Shown piece after piece: positions 21,173-33,796 of a DNA stretch of 64,000 nucleotides. The stretch is from Chelydra serpentina (taxonomy: Eukaryota; Chordata; Testudines; Chelydridae). Location: assembly GCA_037349315.1 (NCBI GenBank), contig JBAIAC010000632.1:94086-158085 (forward strand). The letters run 5' to 3'. A program made the translations under genes and the position numbers. The notes beneath the pieces were generated by a model. The model was not told the DNA's origin. It made no database searches and was given only the letters and a program-made list of their open reading frames with translations. Numbering within the stretch: the first letter of the stretch is position 1; each line of letters opens with the position of its first letter.

Positions 21173-23916
21173 AGACCCTCACCCATACCCCACCCACACT
21201 CTCACCCTCACCCACCAACCTAATCCTCGTCCTCACCCTCACCCCACGCACAGCCCCACCCCCACCCTCACCCTCACCCCCACCGCCACTCCGACCCTAA
21301 CCCTAACCCTAACCCCCACCCCCAGCTCCTCCCTCACCGACACCCTCAGTGCCACCCCTACCCTCACCCTCACCGCCACCCCCACCCACACTTCCACCCT
21401 CACCCGCACCCCCAACCCCACTCCCACCCTCAACCTCACACTCACCCCCACTCTCACCGTCAACCTCACCCTAACCACCGCCACCACCCTCACCCCCAAC
21501 CAGACCCTCACCCTCACCCTCAAACTCACCCTCACCCCAAACCCCCATCCTCACTCTCACCTTCACCCTCACCCCACCCCTCACCCTAACCGCAACCCCA
21601 ATCCCCACCCTCACCCTCACCACCACCGAAAACCCCCACCCGCACCCTCACCCTCACCCCCACCCTGACTCCCAATCCCACACTCACCCTCACCCTCACA
21701 CTAACCCCCACCCTCACCCTAACCCCCACCCTCACCCTAACCCCCACCTCCTCCCCAACCCCAGCCCTCACCGTCACCCACCCCCCCTCACCCTCACCCT
21801 CACCCCCTCCCCCACCCCCAGCCTTACCCCCGCCCTCACCCTCACCCCCACCGTAACCCACACCCACAACCTCACCCTCACCTCCACCCCCACCCTCACC
21901 CTCACCCCCACCCCCACAACCCCCCACACTCTCACCCTCACCCTCACTCTCACCCACAGCACCGCCCTCAACCTCACCCTCACCTTCACCCTCTCTCTCA
22001 TCGCCACCCCCACGCTCACCCTCACCCACACCGTCACCCAAACCCCACTCCCACTCCCACCCTGACCCTCACTCCCACCCCCACCCTCACCCTCATCCCC
22101 ACCCCCAACCTCACCCTCCCCCTTTCCGTAACCCTCACCCTCAACCCCACCCCCACCCTCACCCTCACCCTCACCCCCACCCCCACCCCCACAGTCACCC
22201 TCACCCCGACCCTCAACGTCACCCCCACCCTCACCGTCAACCTCACCCTAACTGCCGCCACCACCCTCACCCCAAACCCCCATCATCACTCTCACCTTCA
22301 CCCTCCCCCTACCCCTCACCCTAAGCGCAACCCCAACCCCCACCCTCACCCTCACGAACACCAAAAACCCCCACCCGCACCCTCACCATCACCCCACACT
22401 GACTCCCACCCCTACCCCCTCCCCAACCCCAAGCCTCACCGTCACCCACCCCCCCTCACCCTCACCCCCACCGTAATCCACAACCCCACCCTCACCCTCA
22501 CCCCCACCCCCACATTCACCCTCACCCCCACCCCCACAACAACCCACACTCTCACCCTCACCCTCACTCTCATCCACAGCACTGCCCTCAACCTCACGTT
22601 CACCGTCACCCTCTCTCTCATCGCCACCCCCACAATCACCCTCACCCACACCGTCACCCAAACCGCCACTCACTCTCCCACCCTGACCCTCACCCCCACC
22701 CCCACCCTCACCCCCACTCACACCCGCACTCTCACCCTCACTCTCAACCCAACACCCAACCCACATCCACCCCACCCTCACCCTCACCCGCACCCTCACC
22801 GTAATGCTCATCCTCACCCTCACCCCCACTCCCACCCCCACGTCCAACCCTCACACTCCCCCTATCCGTAACCCTCACCCTCACCCTAGACCTCACCCCA
22901 ACTCCCACCCCCAACCCCACCATCACCCTCACCCTTACCCCAACCCTCACAATCACCCTCACCCTCACACACAAACCCATACCCACGACCAGGCACACCC
23001 CTAACCCCACCCCAACCCTTACGCTCACCCTCACCCCCACCCCCACTCACAGTTTACAATCACTCACACCTCAACCCCACCCTCACCATCACCCTCACCC
23101 CCAAACCACACCCCAACCCTCACCCTCTCCCTCACTCTCACCCTCACCCCCACCCAAACCACCACCCTCACCCTCACCCTCACAGTAAAACCAAACCCCA
23201 CCCTGATCCTCACCCTCACCCCCAACCCCAGTCCCACCCTCACCCTCTCTCTCACTCTCACCCGCACCCTCGCCCCACCCCCACCCTCACCCTCACCCTG
23301 ACCCCCACCCCCACTCCCACTCTCACCCCCACCCCCACCCTCACCCTCACCCCACTCCTAACCACACCCTCACTCTCACCCTTACCCTCACACTCACCGT
23401 CACTCTCACACTCAGCCTAATCCTAACCCACACACTCACGCTCAACCTCACCCTCACCTCAACCGCCCCTCTCACCTCCCACTCCCACCCTAATCCTCAC
23501 CCTCACCCTCAACCCAAACGTCACCCTCACCATCACCCTCACCCTCACCCCCACCGTAACCCACAACCCCACCCTCACCCTCACCCCCACCCCCACCCTC
23601 ACCCTCACCCCCACCCTCACTCCCCACCCCCACAACAACCCACACTCTCACCCTCACCCTCACTCTCATCCACAGCACTGCCCTCAACCTCACGCTCACC
23701 GTCACCCTCTCTCTCATCACCACACCCACGATAACCCTCACCCACACCGTCACCCAAACCGCCACTCGCACTCCCACCCTGACCCTCACCCCCACCCCCA
23801 CCCACACCGTCACCCCCACTCACAGCCGCACCCTCACCCTCACTCTCAACCCAACACCCAACCCACATCCACCCCTACCCTCACCCTCACCCGCACCCTC
23901 ACCGTAATGCTCATCC
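21173..23916. repeat. C-rich minisatellite, macro-unit 2
   Basis: CCCTCA-type array with a (CCCTAA)3 island at 21295-21313. Its landmarks reappear in reverse order on the other strand within 40900-44120, which makes this the outer part of the left arm of palindrome 1. It ends at CGTAATGCTCATCC before the strand switch. Confidence 0.88.
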
Positions 23917-24373
23917 TGGGAGTAGGTGTCAGGGTGATGGTGAGGGTTGGGGTGGGGGTTGGGGTGAGGGTGAGGGTGGGGTGAGGGTGAAGGTGAGGAT
24001 AGGTGGTGAGGGTGGGAGTGAGGCTGAGGGTGAGGGAGGGGATGAGAGTGAGGGAGAGGGTGCGGGTGGGGGTGGGTGTGAGCGTAAGGGTGGGGCTGTG
24101 GGTGGGGTGTTCGTGGGTGTGGGCGTGGGTTTGAGGGTGAGGGTGATTGTGGGTGTTGGGGTAAGGGTGAGGGTGACGGTGAACTTGGAGGTGGGAATGG
24201 GGGTGGAGGTGCGGGTGAAGGTGAGGGTGGGGTTTGGGTGAGGGTGAGATTGGGGGGTGGGGGTGGGGATGGGGGTTGGAGTGAGGGTGAGGTTGAGGTT
24301 GAGTCCGTGGGTGAGGGTTGGGGTTAGGGTTAGGGTGGGGGTGGGGTGGGGGTAAGGGTGAGGTTGAGCGTTA
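23917..24373. repeat. Inverted G-rich minisatellite segment, second copy
   Basis: Direct copy of 2919-3370 with the same left edge (TGGGAGTAGGTGTCAGGG) and the same right edge at GTTGAGCGTTACTCCCCC. The only obvious differences are a few substitutions and slips. Confidence 0.9.
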
Positions 24374-25194
24374 CTCCCCCACCCTCAGCCTCATTCTCAC
24401 CCCTCACCCTATCCATAACCATAGCCCTAACCCTAACCCTCACTCACACCCCCACACTCACCCACCTCACCACGCCACCCCCACCCTCACCCACCCCACC
24501 ACCCCACCCCACGCCCACCCTCAGCCCAACCGCCACCGCCACCGCCAACCGTCACCATCACCATGAGCCTCACCCCCACCCTCACTCTCAACCTAATCCC
24601 CACCCCCAACCCGCACCCTCTACCTCACCCTCACCCCCACCCCCACCCCACCCTCACTCACACCCCACCCCTACCCCCTCCCAAACCCTAACCTTCAACC
24701 TCACCCTCACCCCAACCGCCATCTTCAACCCCAGCCCCACCCTCACCATTACCCTCTCCCTCACCCCCTCCCCCCAGCCCACCCCCAACCTCACCCTCAC
24801 CCATAACCCCACCCCCACCCTCACCCCAACCCCCACCCCCAACCCCACCCTCACCATCACCGTGAGCCTCACTCCCACCCTCATCCTAATCCCCACCCAA
24901 CCCTCACCCCAACCGCCACCCCCAACCCCACCCTCACCCTCACCCATACCCCCACCCCAACCCTAACCCTCAACCTCACCCTCACCACAACCGCCACCCC
25001 TAACCCCCCCCTACCCTAACCCTCATCCCCACCCTCACCCTAATCCCCACCCCCAACCCGCACCCTCTACCTCACCCTCACCCCCACCCCACCCTCACTC
25101 TCACCCCCACCCCTCCCCCCTCCCCAACCCTAACCTTCAACCTCACCCTCACGCTTAACCCAACCCCCACAATCACCCTTACCCTCAAACCCCA
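24374..25194. repeat. C-rich minisatellite leading into satellite C
   Basis: Homologous to 3371-5080 but with a single copy of the ~450-bp unit carrying ACCGTGAGCCTCACTCCC (near 24855). It ends with the shared CAAACCCCAAGCCACATCC edge. Confidence 0.88.
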
Positions 25195-28100
25195 AGCCAC
25201 ATCCACGCAATACCGCGCAATGAACAATTCATTCCTGTTCAGAACAAGATTCAAATTTATCCTGGAATCCTCTTAAAAACGCCAGTTAGGTTTGCTGCTT
25301 CGCTTCTTGCACTGGACTATCTCCTCCAAAAGCAGTTATGCGCTACTTGTTGGCTTTTCGTACAGATCCGTTCGTGAGAATACCTCGCAATGCACAATTC
25401 AGCCCTGGTCACTGATATTTCCAAATCTCTCCTGGAATCCTCCTCCAAAAGTTTTTAAAAGTACTGCTATGATTTTGGTACGGATCCGTTCCTAAGACTA
25501 CCTCACAATGAACAATTAAATCCTGTTCACTGCTACTGCCAAATCTCTCCTGTAATCCACCTCCAAAAGCTATTAGAATGTAATGCTGCGATTTTGGTAC
25601 AGATCTATTGGTGAGAATACCTCACAATGTACAATTTAAGCCTTTTCACAGCATGTTCCATATTTTTCCGGGAATCCTCTTAAAAACGCCAGTTAAAATT
25701 GCTGCTGGGCTTCTTCTTCGTGAAAATTCCTCACAAAGAGCATTTCAATTTTTTCACTGCTACAACTAAATTTCTCCTGGAATCCTCCTCAAAAACCCAT
25801 TATGCTGCAATGGTGGGCTCTTCGTACAGCTCCGTTCGTAAGAATAGCTCGCAATGAACAATTCAAACCTGGTCACTGATAGTTCCAAATCTCGCCTGGA
25901 ATCCTCCTCCAAAAGCTATTAGAACGTAATGCTGCGAATTTGGTACAGATCCGTTCGTGAGAATACATCACAATGTTGAATTCAATCCTGTTCACAGCAA
26001 ATTCCCAAATTAACCTGGAATACTCTTAAAAACTCCAGTTAGCTGTGATGCTGCGGTTAGTGCACACCGGTTAGTGAAAATACCTCACAAAGAGCATTTC
26101 AATTTTTTCACTGCCACAGCTAAATTTCTCCTGGAATCCTCCATCAAAAGCAATTATTCTCTACTGGTTTGCTTTTCGTACAAATCCGTTCGTAAGAATA
26201 CCTCACAATGCACAATTCAATCCTGTTCACTGCTACTGCCAAATCGCTCCTGTAATCCACCTCCAAAAGCTATTTTAATGAATTGCTACAATTTTGGTAC
26301 AGATCCTTTCGTGAGAATACCTCACAATGACCAATTTAATCCTTTACAGGGCAAGTTCAAAACTTTTCCTGGAATCCTCTTACAATATGCCAGTTAGATA
26401 TGCAGCTGGCTTCTTCTTCGTGAATATTCCTCACAAAGAGCATTTCAAGTTTTTCAATGCTTCAACTACCTTTCTCCTGGAATCGTCCTCCAAAAGTATT
26501 TAAAAGTCCTGCTACGATTTTGGTACAGATCCGTTCGTAAGACTACCACGTAATGAACAATTCAATCCTGTTCACTGCTACTTCCAAATCTCGCCTGTAA
26601 GCCACCTCGAGAAGCTATTTTAATGTACTGCTGCATTTTCGCTACAGATCCTTTGTTAAGAATACCTCTTCAGAAAGAGCATTTCTATTTTTTAATTGCT
26701 ACAACTAAATATCTCCAGGAATCTTCCTAGAAATCAATTAGGCTGCACTGCTTGGCAGTTCCTACTGTACCGCTTGTGAGAATACCTCGTTTTGAATAAC
26801 GGAACCCTGTTCACAGCTACTGCCAAATCTCGCCTGGAATCCTTCTCCAATAGATATATAAGTGTACTGCTGCGGTTTTCGTAGAGATCCGTTCGTGAGA
26901 ATACCTCACTTCGATCAATTCAATCCTGTTTACTGCAAGTTCCAAATTTCTCCTGGAAGCCTCATTGAAACGCCCGTTAGACCTTCTACTGCGCTTTTTG
27001 TATCTATTACTTGATGAAAAGTCCAAAGAAAGCATTTCAATTCTTTTCACTGCTATAGACCAATTTCACGTGGAATCCTCCTCCCAAAGCCGTTATGCTG
27101 CACTGGTTGGCTTTTCGAACAAATCCGTTCGTGAGAATACCTTACAATGAACAATTCAATCCTGTTAACAGCACGTTCCAAATTCATCCCGCCATCCTCT
27201 TTAAAAGGCCAATTAGATGTTCTGCTTCGCTTTTTGTACAGATCGGTTCGTGAAAATTCCTCACAAAGAGCTTTTAAATTTTTTCACAGCTACAACTAAA
27301 TTTCTCCTGGAATCCTCCACCGAAAGTACTTATTCAGCACTGGTGGGCATTTCGTACAGATCCGTTCGTGGGAATATCTCGCAATGAACAATTCAAACCT
27401 GTTCACTGCTATTGCCCAATATCTCCTGTAATACACCTAAAAGCTATTTAAATGTAATGCTGCGATTCTGGTCCTGATCAGTTCGTGAGAATACCACACA
27501 ATGAACACTTCAATCCTGTTAACAGCAAGTTCCAAATGTATCCTACAATCCTCTTTAAAAGGCCAGTTACATGTTCTGCTTCGCTTTTTGACCAGATCGG
27601 TTAGTGATAATTTCTCACAAAGAGCATTTGAATTTTTTAACTGCTACAGCTAAATTTTTCCAGGAATGTTCCTAGAAATCAATTAGGCTGCACTCCTTGG
27701 CTTTTCCTACTGTTCCTTTTGTGAGAATACCTCTTTTGCAAATCTCTCCTGTCATACACCTACAAAAGCTATCAAAATGTAATGCCGCCCTTTTGGTCCA
27801 GAACCGTTCGTGAGAATACCTTGCAATGAACAATTCAATCCTGTTAATAGCAAGTTCGAAATTTATCCAGGACTCCTCTTAAAAAGGCCAGTTAGATGTT
27901 CTGCTGCGCATTTTGTACAGATCGGTTCGTGAAAAATCCTCGCAAAAAGCATTTCAATTTTTTCACTGCTACAACTAAATTTCTCCTGGAATCCTCCAGC
28001 CAAAATAATTAAGCGGCAGTGGTTGGATTTTCGTCCACATCCGTTTGTTAGAATACCTCGCAATCAACAATTCAACCCTGTTCACTGCTACAGCCTAATC

Positions 28101-28562
28101 CCTCCTGTTATACACCTACAAAAGCTATTTAAATGTAAAGCTGCGATTTTGGTACAGATCCGTTCGTGAGAATACCTCACTACGAGCAATTCAATCCTGG
28201 TCACTGCAAGTTCCAAATTTCTCCTGGAAGCCTCTTTGAAACGTCCGTTAGATGTTTTACTGCGCTTTTTGTACCTATTAGATTTTGAAAATGCCTCAAA
28301 AAGCATTTCAATTCTGTTCACTGCTACAGACGAATTTCACCTGGAATCCTCCTCAATAAGCCGTTATGATGCACTGGTTGGCTTTAGGTACAGTTCCGTT
28401 CCTGAGAATACCTCGCTATGAATAATGTTCACTGCTACTGCCAAATCTCTCCTGTAATCCACCTCCAAAAGCTTTTTAAACGAACTGCTTTGAATTTGGT
28501 ACAGCCCATTAGTGAGAAAAGCTATTTAGCTGTACTGCTGAGCTTCTGGTACAGATCCCTAG
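25195..28562 (+). repeat. Satellite array C, ~116-bp monomer
   Basis: About 29 monomers, same family and same edges as arrays A and B. Internally it lacks some of the first monomers of A (the step after about 25370 joins to text that in A begins near 5710). It also has a monomer near 27990-28090 not obvious in B. Confidence 0.93.
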
Positions 28563-28998
28563 CCCCAACCCCCAAAATACACCGCCACCCTCACCCTCAG
28601 CCCCCACCCCACTGTCCCCCTCCATCTCACCCACACCATGACTGTAACCCTCACCCTAAACCTCACCCTAACCCCGACCCCAACCCTCACTGTAACCCCC
28701 ACCCCAACAGTCAACCTCACCCTCACGCTCACCCCCACCCCAGTTCAAACCTCACGCTCAACCGTAAACTCACACCCACCCTCACGCTCACACCTCACCC
28801 CCACCCCCTCCCATAAACTCACCGCCACTCAAACCGCCCATCCCCACCCTCAGCCGAAACCTCACCCACAACCGCACACTCACTGCAGCCCACACGCCGA
28901 CCCTCACCCTCACTGTCACCCTCACTCTCACCCCCGCCCTCACGACCACCCTCACGCTCCCCCCCCACCCCACGCCCACCCTCACCCTCACTATCCCA
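28563..28998. repeat. C-rich minisatellite block following satellite C
   Basis: Homologue of 9257-9711, slightly shorter because a few hexamers are missing just after the satellite edge. It has the same CACTATCCCAGGG switch. Confidence 0.9.
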
Positions 28999-31900
28999 GG
29001 GTGAGGGTGGGGGTGAGGTTGTGCATTACGGTGAGGGTGGGGATGGGGGTGAATGTTAGCGTGAGACTAGGGGGTTGAGGGTGGGGGTGATGTTGGGGGA
29101 GAGGATGAGGGTGGGGTTGGGATTGAGGGTGGTGGTGGGGGTGGGGGTTCCGGTGCGGGAGAGGCTGAGGGTGATGGTTACAGTTAGGGTTAGGGTTAGG
29201 GTCAGAGTGAGGGTGAAGTTGGGGGTGAGGTTGGGGTGGGGGTAGCAGTTGGGATTAGGGTGGGGGTGAGGGTGGGTGTGGTGGTTAGGGTGAGGGTGAG
29301 GTTGTGGGTGGACGTGTGGGTCGGGGTTAGGGTGACTGTGGGGGAGATGGTGGGGGTGGGGGTGCGTGGAGGGTGAGACTGGTGGTGGGGTAGAGGGTGA
29401 AGGTTAGGGTGAGGGTGGGGATGGCTGTGAGGGTGAGGGTAGGGTTGCGGGTTGGTGTGGGGGTGAGGGTGAGGGTGACGGTGGGTTTGGGAGTTAGGGT
29501 TAGCCTGAGGGTGAGGGTGGAGTAGGGTTGGGGTGGGGTGGGGGTTGGGGTGAGCGAGAGGGTGAGGGTGGGGGTGAGGGTTGGCGTGAGGGTGAGGGTT
29601 GGGGTGTGAGTGAGGGTTGAGGAAGATTGTGGGGGTTGGGGTAGGGGTGAAGGTGATGGTGATGGTGAGGGTGGGGTTTGGGTTGAGGTTGAGGGTGAGG
29701 GTGGGGGTGGGGTTTGGGGTGAGGGTGAGGGCGAGAGTGAGGGTTAGGATTAGGGTTCGGGTGAGGGTGGGCGTGAGGATGAGGGTGAGGGTGGGTGAGG
29801 GGTGGGTTTTGGTTTAGGGTGAGGATTACGGAGGGTGCGGGGTTTCGGGTGAGGGTGGTGGTGGGGGTGAGGGTGAGGATGAGGGTGATCGTCAGGGTGG
29901 GGGTGGGGTGGTGGTGGGAGTGGGGGTGAGGTGGAGCGTTACGATGAGGGTGAGGGTGCTGGTGAGTGTGAGGGTGAGGGTGGGGTCGGGTTGGGGGTGG
30001 GGAAGAGGGTGAGGGTGAGCGTGAGTGTGGGGGTGGCAGTGGGGGTGAGGATGAGAGTGGGGTTGCGGGTGAGGGAGTGGGTGAGGGTGTGGGTGAGGGT
30101 GAGGATGAGTGTGGGGGTAAGTGTGAGGGTGACGATGAACATCAGGCTGGGTGTGAGGGAGAGGGTGAGGGCGAGGGTGGCGGTGGGGGTGAAGATGAGG
30201 GTGAGGGTGAGGAGGAGGCTGAGAGTGGTGATCGGGGTGAGGGTGAGGGTGAGGGTGGGGGTGGGGGTGAGCGGGGTGGGTTCAGGCGAGGGTGAGGGTC
30301 AGGGTGGGGGTGGGGTTGGGGGTAGGGTGAGGGTGAGGGTGGTGGTGGGAGTGGGGGTGAGCGTGAGGGTGTGAGTGTGGGTGGGGGTGGGTGTGCGGGT
30401 GGGGGTGAGGGTGTGGGTGAGGCTGAGGGTGGGGGTGGGTGGGAGAGGGCGTGTGGGTGAGTTTGAGTGTGGGGGAGTGGGGGTGGAGGTGAGGGTGAGG
30501 GTGTGGTTGGGGGTAGGGTGAGGGTGAAGGTGGTGGTGGGAGTGGGGGTGAGCGTGAGGGTGAGAGTGGGGGTGGGGGTGGGGGTGAGGGTGGGGGTAAT
30601 GGTGTGGTTGAGGCTGAGGGTTGGGGTGGGGTGGGGGAGGGTGTGTGGGTGAGTTTGAGTGTGGGGGAGTGGGGGTGGAGGTGAGGGTGAAGGTGAGGGT
30701 GGGGTTGGGGGTGGAGGTGAGGGCGATGGTGACGGTGGGCTTGGGGTTTAGGGTGAAGGTGAGGGTGAGGGGGATCATGAGGGTGTGGGTGGGGGTGGGG
30801 GTGCGGTGAGGGTTATGGTGTGGGTGGGGTTTGGGGTGATGGTGAGGGTGAGGGTGGGGGTGGGGTTTGGGGTGAGGGTGAGGGTGAGAGTGAGGGTTAG
30901 GATTAGAGTTCAGGTGAGGGTGGGCGTGAGGATGAGGGAGACGGTGGGTGAGGGGTGGGTATTGGTTTAGGGTGAGGATTACGGAGGGTGCGGGATTTTG
31001 GGTGAGGGTGAGGGTGGTGGTGGGGGGAGGGTGAGGATGAGGGTGATCGTCAGGGTGGGGGTGGGGTGGTGGTGGGAGTGGGGGTGAGGTTGAGCGTTAC
31101 GATGAGGGTGAGGGTGCGGGTGAGTTTGAGGGTGAGGGTGGGGTCGGGTTGGGGGTGGGGAAGAGGGTGAGGGTGAGCGTGAGGGTGGGGGTGGCAGTGG
31201 GGGTGAGGATGAGAGTGGGGTTTCGGGTGAGGGAGTGGGTGAGGGTGTGGGTGAGGGTGAGGATGAGTGTGGGGGTAAGTGTGAGGGTGACGATGAACAT
31301 CGGGCTGGGTGTGACGGTGAGGGTGAGGGCGAGGGTGGGGGTGAGGGTGAAGATGAGGGTGAGGGTGAGGAGGAGGCTGAGAGTGGTGGTCGGGGTGAGG
31401 GTGAGGGTGAGGGTGGGGGTGGGGGTGAGCGGGGAGGGTTCAGGCGAGGGTGAGGGTCAGGGTGGGGGTGGGGTTGGGGGTAGGGTGAGGGTGAGGGTGG
31501 TGGTGGGAGTGGGGGTGAGGGTGAGAGTGTGGGTGGGGGTGGGGGTGAGGGTGGGGGTGAGGGTGTGGGTGAGGCTGAGGGTGGGGGTGGGTGGGGGAGG
31601 GCGTGTGGGTGAGTTTGAGTGTGGGAGAGTGGGGGTGGAGGTGAGGGTGAGGGTGAGGGTGGGGGGTGAGGGTGACGGTGGGAGTGGGGGTGTGGGTGTG
31701 GGTGTGGGTGAGTTTGAGTGTGGGGGAGTGGGGGTGGAGGTGAGGGTGAGGGTGTGGTTGGGGGTAGGGTGAGGGTGAAGGTGGTGGTGGGAGTGGGGGT
31801 GAGCGTGAGGGTGAGAGTGGGGGTGGGGGTGGGGGTGAGGGTGGGGGTAATGGTGTGGTTGAGGCTGAGGGTGGGGGTGGGGTGGGGGAGGGTGTGTGGG

Positions 31901-33796
31901 TGAATTTGAGTGTGGGGGAGTGGGGGTGGAGGTGAGGGTGAAGGTGAGGGTGGGGTTGGGGGTGGAGGTGAGGGTGATGGTGACGGTGGGCTTGGGGTTT
32001 AGGGTGAAGGTGAGGGTGAGGGGGATCATGAGGGTGTGGGTTAGGGTTAGGGTGTGGCTGAGGGTGAGGGTGAGGGTGGGGTGGGGTTGCGGTGGGGGTT
32101 GGGGTTAGGGTGAGGGTGGGAGTGGAGGTTACTGTGAGGGTGAGGTTGGGGGTGGGGGTGGCGGGGAGGGGGAGGGGGAGGGAGAGGGTTAGGGTTGGGG
32201 TGGGGGTTGGGGTGAGGGTGGGGGTTGAGGTGTGAGTGAGGGTGAGGGTGAGAGTGGGGGTGGAGAGGAGGGTGAGCGTAAGGGTGGGGGTGGGGTTGGG
32301 CGTGTGCCTGGTCCTGGGTATGAGTTTGTGGGTGAGGGTGAGGGTGATTGTGGGGGTTGAGGTAAGGCTGACACTGAGGGTGATGATGAGCGTGGGGTTT
32401 GGGGTGACGGTGAGGGTGAATTTGAGGGTGGGGGTGGGGGTGAGGTTGGGGGTTGGGAAGAGGGTGAGGGTGGGTGTGGAGGTGAGGGTCAGGGTGGGAA
32501 TGGGGGTGGAGGTAGAAGTGAGGGTGAGTTTGAGTGTGAGGGTGAGCGTGGGTGTAGGGGTGGGGGTGTGGGTCAGGGTTAGGGTGAGGGTGGCGGTGGC
32601 GGTGGGGGTGAGGGTGAGGGTGGGTTTGAGGATGAGCTTGAGTGAGAGGAGGAGGGTGGCGGTGGGGGTCGTGGTGAGGGTGAGGGTGGGGATGGGGTGG
32701 GCTTGCGGGTGAGTGTGGGAGACGGGATGGGGGGATGGGGAGGGTGAGGGTGGAGGTGGTGGTCGGGGTGAGGGTGATGGTGACGGTGGGCTTGGGGTTA
32801 GAGTGAGGGTGAGGGTAAGGCTGTGGTTGGGGGTGGGGGTTTGGGTGGGTGTCAGGGTGAGGGAGAGGGTGAGGGTGGGGTGGGGTTAGGGGTTAGGGTG
32901 AGGGTGAGGGTGAGTGTTGGGGTGTGAGTGGGGGTGAGGGTGTGAGTGTGGGTGGGGGTGAGGGTGAGTGTAAGGTTTGGGGTGGGGGTGGAGTTGTGCA
33001 TGGGCGTGATTTTGTGGTTGAGGTTGAGGGTAATTGTGGGGTTGGGGTAAGGGTGAGGGTGAGGCTGAGGGTCGTGGTGCGGGTGGGGTTTGGAGTGAGG
33101 GTGAGGGTGGGGGTGGAGGGTGGGGTTAGGGGTAGGGTTGAGGGTGAGGGTGAGGGTGAGGGTGGGGATGGGAGTGGGGGTCAGAGTGATGTTGGGAGTG
33201 GAGGTTGAGGTGGGGATGAGGGTGAGGGTGTGGGTGAGGGTGGGGATGAGGGTGGGGGTAAAGATGAGGGTGAGCGTCAGGCTGGGGGTGAGGGTGAGGA
33301 CGGTGGCAAGGGTAGGGTTGGGAGTCAGGGTGATGTTGAGGGTGCGGGTGGAGGTGGGGTGGGAGAGAGCGTGAGGGTGAGGGTGGGGTGGTGCACGGTT
33401 GAGGATGACGGACACGTTGAACTTGGGGGTTAGGGTAAAGGTGAGGGCGAGGGTGAGGGTGAGGGTGGGGGTGGGGGTGGGAGTGGGGGTGAGCGTGAGG
33501 GTGAGGGTGGGGGTGCGATTGATGATGACGGTGATGGTGAACTTGGGGGTTAGTGTAAAGGTGAGGGCGAGGGTGAGGGTGAGGTTGGGGTTGGGGTTTG
33601 GGGTGAGGGTGAGGGTGAGGGTTAGGGTTAGGGTTAGGGTTAGGGTGAGGGTGAGAGTGGTGGGGAGGGTGGGGGTGGGGGTGAGGGTGAGGGTGACCGT
33701 GGGGGTGGGTGGGGGCGGGGGTTGCGGTTAGGGTTAGGGTGAGGGTGGGTGTGGGGGTCAGGGTGAGGGTGAGGGTGCAGGTGGGGGTGGTGGTGG
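28999..33796. repeat. G-rich hexamer minisatellite, inner left arm and axis of palindrome 1
   Basis: The longest uninterrupted G-rich run of the left half. To about 32040 it carries the higher-order landmarks of 9712-12644 (GGATTACGGAGGGTGC at about 29825 and 30977). From there to 33796 the text is different and resembles inverted 22.7-23.0 kb in part (GCCTGGTCCTGGGTATG near 32307); it acts as spacer between the mirrored arms. TTAGGG islands occur at 29184-29201 (three) and 33622-33645 (four perfect units). It ends at TGGTGGTGGTTACCCC, where the strand flips. Confidence 0.88.
33622..33645 (+). repeat. Interstitial telomere-repeat island, (TTAGGG)4
   Basis: Four perfect tandem TTAGGG units within TGAGGG minisatellite, close to the flip at 33796. 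Longest perfect canonical telomere tract noticed in the window. Confidence 0.9.

Larger units (their letters stand above)
21173..32040 (+). repeat. Left arm of palindrome 1 (approximate limits)
   Basis: Order from outside to axis: C-rich block, satellite C, C-rich 440-bp block, TATCCCA switch, G-rich block with higher-order landmarks. The same parts recur in reverse and on the opposite strand at 33855-44400. Paired coordinate sums drift from about 65881 near the axis to 67790 at the satellite edge, then to about 64963 beyond the collapsed array and 65360 further out. The drift reflects copy-number changes in tandem units. Limits are approximate because the repeats are low in complexity. Confidence 0.82.
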
